A stretch of 64,000 bases of DNA. It comes from Lathyrus oleraceus. Its lineage: Eukaryota > Streptophyta > Magnoliopsida > Fabales > Fabaceae. A model generated the notes under the pieces. It saw nothing but the letters and a program-made list of their open reading frames with translations, was not told where the DNA came from and ran no database searches. Below, one piece after another: positions 50,713 to 63,323 of the stretch. The translations under genes were made by a program, and so were the position numbers. Each line of letters opens with the position of its first letter. Position 1 is the first letter of the stretch. The DNA lies in NCBI RefSeq assembly GCF_024323335.1, contig NC_066580.1, positions 257,834,977-257,898,976 on the forward strand, given 5' to 3'.

Positions 50713-53239
50713 ATGAAACCTATTAGATGGATACATGGCAAAGAGCTAAGTTTGCTTTGAACATTATAGGATGGGTTGAAGCACTCCAAATGCATGACTT
50801 TGAATTAAAATGGCATATACAAATACTTATTACTTAACTACTTATTGTATTTTTTTTATCATAGTAGCCTTCATTATGTTTACTACACCAAATCATTATT
50901 GAAAGAATCATTTATCCTTATTTCATACCTTTTTAAAAAAATCAAATATATGTGTTAAACACTAAAACAAGAGATATGCGGATTTTTTATGATTAATTTT
51001 ATTGACTTAAATTGTAATGTGTTGATAATTGAGTTGTTCTAAATATGAAAATCTAAAATAAAATATATTGATATCAAAATATGTTGTTTAAAAAAAATAC
51101 AATGAAAAAAAGAAATAAAAAAATGACGTTTTTATAGACAAAGATGGGTTAAAGTTATGAAAGATAAAACAAATATTGAAAATAACGTTGAGCTACTTTT
51201 TTTTAGAAACATGAAACCTATTAGATGGATACATGGCAAAAGAGCTAAGTTTGCTTTGAATATTATAGGATGCGTTGAAGCACTCCAAATGCATGACTTT
51301 GAATTAAAATGGCATATACAAATACTTATTACTTAGTTACTTATTGTATTTCTTTTCTCATAGTAGCCTTCTAAAGGTGACTATGTTTACTATACCAAAT
51401 CATTATTGAAAGAATGATTTATCCTTATTTCATACCTTTTTAAAAAAATCAAATATATGTGTTAAACACTAAAACAAGAGAATATGCGGATTTTTTATGA
51501 TTAATTTTATTGACTTTAATTGTAATGTGTTGATAATTGAGTTGTTCTAAATATGAAAATCTAAAATAAAATATATTGATATCAAAATATGTTGTTTAAA
51601 AAAAATTACAATGAAAAAAAGAAATAAAAAAATGACGTTTTTATAGACAAAGATGGGTTAAAGTTATGAAAGATAAAACAAATATTGAAAATAACGTTGA
51701 GCTACTTTTTTTTAGAAACATGAAACCTATTAGATGGATACATGGCAAAAGAGCTAAGTTTGCTTTGAATATTATAGGATGCGTTGAAGCACTCCAAATG
51801 CATGACTTTGAATTAAAATGGCATATACAAATACTTATTACTTAGTTACTTATTGTATTTCTTTTCTCATAGTAGCCTTCTAAAGGTGACTATGTTTACT
51901 ATACCAAATCATTATTGAAAGAATGATTTATCCTTATTTCATACCTTTTAAAAAAAATCAAATATATGTGTTAAACACTAAAACAAGAGAATATGCGGAT
52001 TTTTTATGATTAATTTTATTGACTTTAATTGTAATGTGTTATATTTGAGTTGTTTTAAATATGAAAATCTAAAATAAAATATATTGATATCAAAATATAT
52101 TGTTTTAAAAAAAATTACAATGAAAAAAGAAATAAAAAAATGACGTTTTTATAGACAAAGATGGGTTAAAGTTATGAAAGATAAACAAATATTGAAAATA
52201 ACGTTGAGCTACTTTTTTTTAGAAACATGAAACCTATTAGATGGATACATGGCAAAAGAGCTAAGTTTGCTTTGAACATTATAGGATGGGTTGAAGCACT
52301 CCAAATGCATGACTTTGAATTAAAATGGCATATACAAATACTTATTACTTAGCTACTTATTGTATTTTTTTTATCATAGTAGCCTTCTAAAGGTGACTAT
52401 GTTTACTACACCAAATCATTATTGAAAGAATCATTTATCCTTATTTCATACCTTTTTAAAAAATCAAATATATGTGTTAAACACTAAAACAAGAGAATAT
52501 GCGGATTTTTTATGATTAATTTTATTGACTTAAATTGTAATGTGTTGATATTTGAGTTGTTTTAAATATGAAAATCTAAAATAAAATATATTGATATCAA
52601 AATATGTTGTTTAAAAAAAATTACAATGAAAAAAAGAAATAAAAAATGACGTTTTTATAGACAAAGATGGGTTAAAGTTATGAAAGATAACAAATATTGA
52701 AAATAACGTTGAGCTACTTTTTTTAGAAACATGAAACCTATTAGATGGATACATGGCAAAAGAGCTAAGTTTGCTTTGAACATTATAGGATGGGTTGAAG
52801 CACTCCAAATGCATGACTTTGAATTAAAATGGCATATACAATACTTATTACTTAGCTACTTATTGTATTTTTTTTGTCATAGTAGCCTTCTAAAGGTGAC
52901 TATGTTTACTACACCAAATCATTATTGAAAGAATCATTTATCCTTATTTCATACCTTTTTAAAAAAAATCAAATATATGTGTTAAACACTAAAACAAGAG
53001 AATATGCGGATTTTTTATGATTAATTTTATTGACTTAAATTGTAATGTGTTGATATTTGAGTTGTTTTAAATATGAAAATCTAAAATAAAATATATTGAT
53101 ATCAAAATATGTTGTTTAAAAAAAATTACAATGAAAAAAAGAAATAAAAAAATGACGTTTTTATAGACAAAGATGGGTTAAAGTTATGAAAGATAAAACA
53201 AATATTGAAAATAACGTTGAGCTACTTTTTTTTAGAAAC
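50713..53239 (+). repeat. E-to-Z HOR, unit 4 (5 monomers)
   Basis: Monomers start at 50713 (E), 51211 and 51720 (T, both with the rare GGATGCGTTG), 52227 and 52731 (Z); the unit is 2527 bp. The two T monomers are near-identical neighbours. 51211 has a composite tail: GACTTTAATTG followed by TTGATAATTGAG and GTTCTAAAT. Confidence 0.88.
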
Positions 53240-55257
53240 ATGAAACCTATTAGATGGATAAATGGCAAAAGAGCTAAGTTTACTTTGAATATTATAGGAT
53301 GCGTTGAAGCACTCCAAATGCATGACTTTGAATTAAAATGGCATATACAATCACTTATTACTTAACTACTTATTGTATTTTTTTTTATCATAGTAGCCTT
53401 CATTATGTTTACTACACCAAATCATTATTGAAAGAATCATTTATCCTTATTTCATACCTTTTTAAAAAAATCAAATATATGTGTTAAACACTAAAACAAG
53501 AGAATATGCGGATTTTTTATGATTAATTTTATTGACTTAATTGTAATGTGTTGATATTTGAGTTGTTTTAAATATGAAAATCTAAAATAAAATATATTGA
53601 TATCAAAATATGTTGTTTAAAAAAAATACAATGAAAAAAAGAAATAAAAAAATGACGTTTTTATAGACAAAGATGGGTTAAAGTTATGAAAGATAAAACA
53701 AATATTGAAAATAACGTTGAGCTACTTTTTTTTAGAAACATGAAACCTATTAGATGGATACATGGCAAAAGAGCTAAGTTTGCTTTGAATATTATAGGAT
53801 GGGTTGAAGCACTCCAAATGCATGACTTTGAATTAAAATGGCATATACAAATACTTATTACTTAGTTACTTATTGTATTTTTTTTCTCATAGTAGCCTTC
53901 TAAAGGTGACTATGTTTACTACACCAAATCATTATTGAAAGAATCATTTATCCTTATTTCATACCTTTTTAAAAAAATCAAATATATGTGTTAAACACTA
54001 AAACAAGAGAATATGCGGATTTTTTATGATTAATTTTATTGACTTTAATTGTAATGTGTATATATTTGAGTTGTTTTAATATGAAAATCTAAAATAAAAT
54101 ATATTGATATCAAAATATATTGTTTAAAAAAAATTACAATGAAAAAAAGAAATAAAAAAATGACGTTTTTATAGACAAAGATGGGTTAAAGTTATGAAAG
54201 ATAAAACAAATATTGAAAATAACGTTGAGCTACTTTTTTTTAGAAACATGAAACCTATTAGATGGATACATGGCAAAAGAGCTAAGTTTGCTTTGAATAT
54301 TATAGGATGGGTTGAAGCACTCCAAATGCATGACTTTGAATTAAAATGGCATATACAAATACTTATTACTTAGCTACTTATTGTATTTCTTTTATCATAG
54401 TAGCCTTCTAAAGGTGACTATGTTTACTATACCAAATCATTATTGAAAGAATCATTTATCCTTATTTCATACCTTTTTAAAAAAATCAAATATATGTGTT
54501 AAACACTAAAACAAGAGAATATGCGGATTTTTTATGATTAATTTTATTGACTTAATTGTAATGTGTTGATATTTGAGTTGTTTTAAATATGAAAATCTAA
54601 AATAAAATATATTGATATCAAAATATGTTGTTTAAAAAAAATTACAATGAAAAAAAGAAATAAAAAAATGACGTTTTTATAGACAAAGATGGGTTAAAGT
54701 TATGAAAGATAAACAAATATTGAAAATAACGTTGAGCTACTTTTTTTAGAAACATGAAACCTATTAGATGGATACATGGCAAAAGAGCTAAGTTTGCTTT
54801 GAACATTATAGGATGGGTTGAAGCACTCCAAATGCATGACTTTGAATTAAAATGGCATATACAAATACTTATTACTTAGCTACTTATTGTATTTTTTTTC
54901 ATAGTAGCCTTCTAAAGGTGACTATGTTTACTACACCAAATCATTATTGAAAGAATCATTTATCCTTATTTCATACCTTTTTAAAAAAAATCAAATATAT
55001 GTGTTAAACACTAAAACAAGAGAATATGCGGATTTTTTATGATTAATTTTATTGACTTAAATTGTAATGTGTTGATATTTGAGTTGTTTTAAATATGAAA
55101 ATCTAAAATAAAATATATTGATATCAAAATATGTTGTTAAAAAAAATACAATGAAAAAAAGAAATAAAAAAATGACGTTTTTATAGACAAAGATGGGTTA
55201 AAGTTATGAAAGATAAACAAATATTGAAAATAACGTAGAGCTACTTTTGTTAGAAAC
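53240..55257 (+). repeat. E-to-Z HOR, unit 5 (4 monomers)
   Basis: Monomers start at 53240 (E block on a T head, with GGATGCGTTG and ATAAATGGC), 53740 and 54248 (T) and 54754 (Z position, GATAAACAAAT); the unit is 2018 bp. The first monomer is a T/E chimera: GTTGAGCT and GAATATT upstream, TTAACTACTT and CTTCATTATG downstream. Confidence 0.84.
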
Positions 55258-56620
55258 ATGAAACCTATTAGATGGATACATGGCAAAAGAGCTAAGTTTG
55301 CTTTGAACATTATAGGATGGGTTGAAGCACTCCAAATGCATGACTTTGAATTAAAATGGCATATACAAATACTTATTACTTAACTACTTATTGTATTTTT
55401 TTTATCATAGTAGCCTTCATTATGTTTACTACACCAAATCATTATTGAAAGAATCATTTATCCTTATTTCATACCTTTTTAAAAAAATCAAATATATGTG
55501 TTAAACACTAAAACAAGAGAATATGCGGATTTTTTATGATTAATTTTATTGACTTAAATTGTAATGTGTTGATATTGAGTTGTTTTAAATATGAAAATCT
55601 AAAATAAAATATATTGATATCAAAATATGTTGTTTAAAAAAAATTACAATGAAAAAAAGAAATAAAAAAATGACGTTTTTATAGACAAAGATGGGTTAAA
55701 GTTATGAAAGATAAACAAATATTGAAAATAACGTTGAGCTACTTTTTTTAGAAACATGAAACCTATTAGATGGATACATGGCAAAAGAGCTAAGTTTGCT
55801 TTGAACATTATAGGATGGTTGAAGCACTCCAAATGCATGACTTTGAATTAAAATGGCATATACAAATACTTATTACTTAGTACTTATTGTATTTTTTTAT
55901 CATAGTAGCCTTCTAAAGGTGACTATGTTTACTACACCAAATCATTATTGAAAGAATCATTTATCCTTATTTCATACCTTTTTAAAAAAAATCAAATATA
56001 TGTGTTAAACACTAAAACAAGAGAATATGCGGATTTTTTATGATTAATTTTATTGACTTTAATTGTAATGTGTATATTTGAGTTGTTTTAAATATGAAAA
56101 TCTAAAATAAAATATATTGATATCAAAATATGTTGTTTAAAAAAAATTACAATGAAAAAAAGAAATAAAAAAATGACGTTTTTATAGACAAAGATGGGTT
56201 AAAGTTATGAAAGATAAAACAAATATTGAAAATAACGTTGAGCTACTTTTTTTTAGAAACATGAAACCTATTAGATGGATACATGGCAAAAGAGCTAAGT
56301 TTGCTTTGAATATTATAGGATGGGTTGAAGCACTCCAAATGCAGGACTTTAAATTAAAATGGCATATACAAATACTTATTACTTAGCTACTTATTGTATT
56401 TCTTTTATCATAGTAGCCTTCTAAAGGTGACTATGTTTACTATACCAAATCATTATTGAAAGAATCATTTATCCTTATTTCATACCTTTTTAAAAAAATC
56501 AAATATATGTGTTAAACACTAAAACAAGAGAATATGCGGATTTTTTATGATTAATTTTATTGACTTAAATTGTAATGTGTTGATATTTGAGTTGTTTTAA
56601 ATATGAAAATCTAAAATAAA

Positions 56621-56640
56621 ATATATTGATATCAAAATAT
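56621..56640. other. 20-bp imperfect palindrome with an EcoRV site, one per monomer
   Basis: TTGATATCAA is a perfect 10-bp palindrome. The flanks extend it to 20 bp with one mismatched pair (A opposite A). It contains GATATC, the EcoRV target, and recurs about 55 bp before the poly-A cluster's end in most copies. In several B-to-C and long-HOR tails it has changed to GATATAAAA, which destroys both the palindrome and the site. This example stands for all copies. Whether any protein binds it is unknown. Confidence 0.85.
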
Positions 56641-56647
56641 GTTGTTT

Positions 56648-56692
56648 AAAAAAAATTACAATGAAAAAAAGAAATAAAAAAATGACGTTTTT
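56648..56692. other. Cluster of near-phased A/T tracts
   Basis: Runs of 8 A (56648-56655), 7 A (56664-56670), 7 A (56676-56682) and 5 T (56688-56692) have centres about 15, 12 and 11 bp apart. Tracts spaced near one helical turn are known to curve DNA. The arrangement recurs in every monomer with small length changes, so regular curvature about every 505 bp is plausible. This is inference from spacing, not a measured property. Confidence 0.6.
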
Positions 56693-56768
56693 ATAGACAA
56701 AGATGGGTTAAAGTTATGAAAGATAAAACAAATATTGAAAATAACGTTGAGCTACTTTTTTTAGAAAC

Positions 56769-57270
56769 ATGAAACCTATTAGATGGATACATGGCAAAAG
56801 AGCTAAGTTTGCTTTGAACATTATAGGATGGGTTGAAGCACTCCAAATGCATGACTTTGAATTAAAATGGCATATACAAATACTTATTACTTAGCTACTT
56901 ATTGTATTTCTTTTATCATAGTAGCCTTCTAAAGGTGACTATGTTTACTATACCAAATCATTATTGAAAGAATCATTTATCCTTATTTCATACCTTTTTA
57001 AAAAAATCAAATATATGTGTTAAACACTAAAACAAGAGAATATGCGGATTTTTTATGATTAATTTTATTGACTTAAATTGTAATGTGTTGATATTTGAGT
57101 TGTTTTAAATATGAAAATCTAAAATAAAATATATTGATATCAAAATATGTTGTTTAAAAAAATTACAATGAAAAAAGAAATAAAAAAATGACGTTTTTAT
57201 AGACAAAGATGGGTTAAAGTTATGAAAGATAAAAAATTGAAAATAACGTTGAGCTACTTTTTTTAGAAAC
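56769..57270 (+). repeat. Representative full-length monomer
   Basis: Chosen because it carries few private variants. From the phase mark it holds a relatively G+C-rich block (about 32% over 56761-56940) that includes the 41-codon open frame ending with TAG at 56892-56894. Next come a T-rich tract (56908-56918), the block CATAGTAGCCTTCTAAAGG, and the invariant stretch TATCCTTATTTCATACC. After that come A-rich sequence, the GCGG motif, the palindrome around TTGATATCAA, three A-tracts, and the leader GATGGGTTAAAGTTATG before the next mark. The A/T-rich part just before the leader is only about 15% G+C in the equivalent positions 56581-56700. The choice of start is arbitrary because a tandem repeat has no natural end. 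Confidence 0.95.
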
Positions 57271-57778
57271 ATGAAACCTATTAGATGGATACATGGCAAA
57301 AGAGCTAAGTTTGCTTTGAACATTATAGGATGGGTTGAAGCACTCCAAATGCATGACTTTGAATTAAAATGGCATATACAAATACTTATTACTTAGCTAC
57401 TTATTGTATTTTTTTTTTCATAGTAGCCTTCTAAAGGTGACTATGTTTACTACACCAAATCATTATTGAAAGAATCATTTATCCTTATTTCATACCTTTT
57501 TAAAAAAATCAAATATATGTGTTAAACACTAAAACAAGAGAATATGCGGATTTTTTATGATTAATTTTATTGACTTAAATTGTAATGTGTTGATATTTGA
57601 GTTGTTTTAAATATGAAAATCTAAAATAAAATATATTGATATCAAAATATGTTGTTTAAAAAAAATTACAATGAAAAAAAGAAATAAAAAAATGACGTTT
57701 TTATAGACAAAGATGGGTTAAAGTTATGAAAGATAAAACAAATATTGAAAATAACGTTGAGCTACTTTTTTTAGAAAC

Positions 57779-59287
57779 ATGAAACCTATTAGATGGATAC
57801 ATGGCAAAAGAGCTAAGTTTGCTTTGAACATTATAGGATGGGTTGAAGCACTCCAAATGCATGACTTTGAATTAAAATGGCATATACAAATACTTATTAC
57901 TTAGCTACTTATTGTATTTTTTTTATCATAGTAGCCTTCTAATTATGTTTACTACACCAAATCATTATTGAAAGAATCATTTATCCTTATTTCATACCTT
58001 TTTAAAAAAATCAAATATATGTGTTAAACACTAAAACAAGAGATATGCGGATTTTTTATGATTAATTTTATTGACTTTAATTGTAATGTGTATATATTTG
58101 AGTTGTTTAAATATGAAAATCTAAAATAAAATATATTGATATCAAAATATGTTGTTTAAAAAAAATTACAATGAAAAAAAGAAATAAAAAATGACGTTTT
58201 TAAAGACAAAGATGGGTTAAAGTTATGAAAAATAAAACAAATATTGAAAATAACGTAGAGCTACTTTTGATGGAAACATGAAACCTATTAGATGGATACA
58301 TGGCAAAAGAGCTAAGTTTGCTTTGAACATTATAGGATGGGTTGAAGCACTCCAAATGCATGACTTTGAATTAAAAAGGCATATACAACTACTTATTACT
58401 TAGCAACTTATTGTATTTTTTTTTCATAGTAGCCTTCTAAAGGTGACTATGTTTACTATACCAAATCATTATTGAAAGAATGATTTATCCTTATTTCATA
58501 CCTTTTTAAAAAAAATCAAATATATGTGTTAAACACTAAAACAAGAGAATATGCGGATTTTTTATGATTAATTTTATTGACTTTAATTGTAATGTGTATA
58601 TATTTGAGTTGTTTTAAATATGAAAATCTAAAATAAAATATATTGATATCAAAATATATTGTTTAAAAAAAATTACAATGAAAAAAAGAAATAAAAAAAT
58701 GACGTTTTTATAGACAAAGATGGGTTAAAGTTATGAAAGATAACAAATATTGAAAATAACGTTGAGCTACTTTTTTTTAGAAACATGAAACCTATTAGAT
58801 GGATACATGGCAAAAGAGCTAAGTTTGCTTTGAACATTATAGGATGGGTTGAAGCACTCCAAATGCATGACTTTGAATTAAAATGGCATATACAAATACT
58901 TATTACTTAGCTACTTATTGTATTTTTTTATCATAGTAGCCTTCTAAAGGTGACTATGTTTACTACACCAAATCATTATTGAAAGAATCATTTATCCTTA
59001 TTTCATACCTTTTTAAAAAAATCAAATATATGTGTTAAACACTAAAACAAGAGAATATGCGGATTTTTTATGATTAATTTTATTGACTTAAATTGTAATG
59101 TGTTGATATTTGAGTTGTTTAAATATGAAAATCTAAAATAAAATATATTGATATCAAAATATGTTGTTTAAAAAAATTACAATGAAAAAAAGAAATAAAA
59201 AATGACGTTTTTATAGACAAAGATGGGTTAAAGTTATGAAAGATAAACAAATATTGAAAATAACGTAGAGCTACTTTTGTTAGAAAC
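57779..59287 (+). repeat. E-to-Z HOR, unit 7 (3 monomers)
   Basis: Monomers start at 57779 (CTTCTAATTATG, a 6-bp loss related to the E deletion, then GAGATATGCGG), 58278 (GATGGAAACATG, AAAAAGGCAT, ACAACTACTT) and 58785 (Z, GATAACAAAT); the unit is 1509 bp, the shortest of the series. Two T positions appear to be missing or replaced. Confidence 0.8.
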
Positions 59288-61304
59288 ATGAAACCTATTA
59301 GATGGATACATGGCAAAAGAGCTAAGTTTGCTTTGAACATTATAGGATGGGTTGAAGCACTCCAAATGCATGACTTTGAATTAAAATGGCATATACAAAT
59401 ACTTATTACTTAGCTACTTATTGTATTTTTTTTCATAGTAGCCTTCATTATGTTTACTACACCAAATCATTATTGAAAGAATCATTTATCCTTATTTCAT
59501 ACCTTTTTAAAAAAATCAAATATATGTGTTAAACACTAAAACAAGAGATATGCGGATTTTTTATGATTAATTTTATTGACTTAAATTGTAATGTGTTGAT
59601 ATTGAGTTGTTTTAAATATGAAAATCTAAAATAAAATATATTGATATCAAAATATGTTGTTTAAAAAAATTACAATGAAAAAAAGAAATAAAAAAATGAC
59701 GTTTTTATAGACAAAGATGGGTTAAAGTTATGAAAGATAAAACAAATATTGAAAATAACGTTGAGCTACTTTTTTTTAGAAACATGAAACCTATTAGATG
59801 GATACATGGCAAAAGAGCTAAGTTTGCTTTGAATATTATAGGATGGGTTGAAGCACTCCAAATGCATGACTTTGAATTAAAATGGCATATACAAATACTT
59901 ATTACTTAGTTACTTATTGTATTTTTTTCTCATAGTAGCCTTCTAAAGGTGACTATGTTTACTACACCAAATCATTATTGAAAGAATGATTTATCCTTAT
60001 TTCATACCTTTTTAAAAAAATCAAATATATGTGTTAAACACTAAAACAAGAGAATATGCGGATTTTTTATGATTAATTTTATTGACTTAAATTGTAATGT
60101 GTATATATTTGAGTTGTTTTAAATATGAAAATCTAAAATAAAATATATTGATATCAAAATATGTTGTTTAAAAAAAATTACAATGAAAAAAAGAAATAAA
60201 AAAATGACGTTTTTATAGACAAAGATGGGTTAAAGTTATGAAAGATAAAACAAATATTGAAAATAACGTTGAGCTACTTTTTTTAGAAACATGAAACCTA
60301 TTAGATGGATACATGGCAAAAGAGCTAAGTTTGCTTTGAATATTATAGGATGGGTTGAAGCACTCCAAATGCATGACTTTGAATTAAAATGGCATATACA
60401 AATACTTATTACTTAGTTACTTATTGTATTTCTTTTATCATAGTAGCCTTCTAAAGGTGACTATGTTTACTATACCAAATCATTATTGAAAGAATGATTT
60501 ATCCTTATTTCATACCTTTTTAAAAAAATCAAATATATGTGTTAAACACTAAAACAAGAGAATATGCGGATTTTTTATGATTAATTTTATTGACTTTAAT
60601 TGTAATGTGTATATATTGAGTTGTTTTAAATATGAAAATCTAAAATAAAATATATTGATATCAAAATATATTGTTTAAAAAAAATTACAATGAAAAAAAG
60701 AAATAAAAAAATGACGTTTTATAGACAAAGATGGGTTAAAGTTATGAAAGATAACAAATATTGAAAATAACGTTGAGCTACTTTTTTTTAGAAACATGAA
60801 ACCTATTAGATGGATACATGGCAAAAGAGCTAAGTTTGCTTTGAACATTATAGGATGGGTTGAAGCACTCCAAATGCATGACTTTGAATTAAAATGGCAT
60901 ATACAAATACTTATTACTTAGCAACTTATTGTATTTTTTTTGTCATAGTAGCCTTCTAAAGGTGACTATGTTTACTACACCAAATCATTATTGAAAGAAT
61001 CATTTATCCTTATTTCATACCTTTTTAAAAAAAATCAAATATATGTGTTAAACACTAAAACAAGAGAATATGCGGATTTTTTATGATTAATTTTATTGAC
61101 TTAAATTGTAATGTGTTGATATTTGAGTTGTTTTAAATATGAAAATCTAAAATAAAATATATTGATATCAAAATATGTTGTTTAAAAAAAATTACAATGA
61201 AAAAAAGAAATAAAAAAATGACGTTTTTATAGACAAAGATGGGTTAAAGTTATGAAAGATAAGACAAATATTGAAAATAACGTAGAGCTACTTTTGTTAG
61301 AAAC
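59288..61304 (+). repeat. E-to-Z HOR, unit 8 (4 monomers)
   Basis: Monomers start at 59288 (E), 59784 and 60291 (T) and 60796 (Z, GATAACAAAT, AGCAACTT); the unit is 2017 bp. Class order and spacing match unit 9. Confidence 0.9.
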
Positions 61305-63323
61305 ATGAAACCTATTAGACGGATACATGGCAGAAGAGCTAAGTGTGCTTTGAACATTATAGGATGGGTTGAAGCACTCCAAATGCATGACTTTGAATTA
61401 AAATGGCATATACAAATACTTATTACTTAACTACTTATTGTATTTTTTTTATCATAGTAGCCTTCATTATGTTTACTACACCAAATCATTATTGAAAGAA
61501 TCATTTATCCTTATTTCATACCTTTTTAAAAAAATCAAATATATGTGTTAAACACTAAAACAAGAGATATGCGGATTTTTTATGATTAATTTTATTGACT
61601 TAATTGTAATGTGTATATATTTGAGTTGTTTTAAATATGAAAATCTAAAATAAAATATATTGATATCAAAATATATTGTTTAAAAAAATTACAATGAAAA
61701 AAGAAATAAAAAAATGACGTTTTTATAGACAAAGATGGGTTAAAGTTATGAAAGATAAAACAAATATTGAAAATAACGTTGAGCTACTTTTTTTAGAAAC
61801 ATGAAACCTATTAGATGGATACATGGCAAAAGAGCTAAGTTTGCTTTGAATATTATAGGATGGGTTGAAGCACTCCAAATGCATGACTTTGAATTAAAAT
61901 GGCATATACAAATACTTATTACTTAGTTACTTATTGTATTTCTTTTCTCATAGTAGCCTTCTAAAGGTGACTATGTTTACTATACCAAATCATTATTGAA
62001 AGAATGATTTATCCTTATTTCATACCTTTTTAAAAAAAATCAAATATATGTGTTAAACACTAAAACAAGAGAATATGCGGATTTTTTATGATTAATTTTA
62101 TTGACTTTAATTGTAATGTGTATATATTTGAGTTGTTTTAAATATGAAAATCTAAAATAAAATATATTGATATCAAAATATATTGTTTAAAAAAAATTAC
62201 AATGAAAAAAAGAAATAAAAAAATGACGTTTTTATAGACAAAGATGGGTTAAAGTTATGAAAGATAAAACAAATATTGAAAATAACGTTGAGCTACTTTT
62301 TTTTAGAAACATGAAACCTATTAGATGGATACATGGCAAAAGAGCTAAGTTTGCTTTGAATATTATAGGATGGGTTGAAGCACTCCAAATGCATGACTTT
62401 GAATTAAAATGGCATATACAAATACTTATTACTTAGTTACTTATTGTATTTCTTTTATCATAGTAGCCTTCTAAAGGTGACTATGTTTACTATACCAAAT
62501 CATTATTGAAAGAATGATTTATCCTTATTTCATACCTTTTTAAAAAAAATCAAATATATGTGTTAAACACTAAAACAAGAGAATATGCGGATTTTTTATG
62601 ATTAATTTTATTGACTTTAATTGTAATGTGTATATATTTGAGTTGTTTTAAATATGAAAATCTAAAATAAAATATATTGATATCAAAATATATTGTTTAA
62701 AAAAAATTACAATGAAAAAAAGAAATAAAAAAATGACGTTTTTATAGACAAAGATGGGTTAAAGTTATGAAAGATAACAAATATTGAAAATAACGTTGAG
62801 CTACTTTTTTTTAGAAACATGAAACCTATTAGATGGATACATGGCAAAAGAGCTAAGTTTGCTTTGAACATTATAGGATGGGTTGAAGCACTCCAAATGC
62901 ATGACTTTGAATTAAAATGGCATATACAAATACTTATTACTTAGCAACTTATTGTATTTTTTTGTTCATAGTAGCCTTCTAAAGGTGACTATGTTTACTA
63001 CACCAAATCATTATTTAAAGAATCATTTATCCTTATTTCATACCTTTTTAAAAAAATCAAATATATGTGTTAAACACTAAAACAAGAGAATATGCGGATT
63101 TTTTATGATTAATTTTATTGACTTAAATTGTAATGTGTTGATATTTGAGTTGTTTTAAATATGAAAATCTAAAATAAAATATATTGATATCAAAATATGT
63201 TGTTAAAAAAATTACAATGAAAAAAAGAAATAAAAAAATGACGTTTTTATAGACAAAGATGGGTTAAAGTTATGAAAGATAAGACAAATATTGAAAATAA
63301 CGTAGAGCTACTTTTTTAGAAAC
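61305..63323 (+). repeat. E-to-Z HOR, unit 9 (4 monomers)
   Basis: Monomers start at 61305 (E with AGACGGATAC, CAGAAGAGC and AAGTGTGC), 61801 and 62311 (T) and 62819 (Z, ATTATTTAAAG); the unit is 2019 bp. Its first monomer shares a three-variant haplotype with 25771. Confidence 0.9.

Larger units (their letters stand above)
55258..57778 (+). repeat. E-to-Z HOR, unit 6 (5 monomers)
   Basis: Monomers start at 55258 (E), 55756 (AGGATGGTTG), 56261 (GAATATT with GCAGGACTTTAAATT, as at 43836), 56769 and 57271 (Z position, GATAAAAAATTG); the unit is 2521 bp. Confidence 0.84.

Noticed and set aside
50514..50795. 93-codon minus-strand frame and some fourteen similar minus-strand frames of 61-83 codons
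   Set aside because: They all read the antisense of the same monomer region. They are rich in F, L, S and I as expected from A/T-rich sequence, and differ between copies by frameshifts. No signal of a real protein family was recognised.
56521..56580. CENP-B-box-like motif near TATGCGGATT
   Set aside because: The sequence lacks the TTCG core and the CGGG element expected of a CENP-B box. The GCGG motif alone is not enough.
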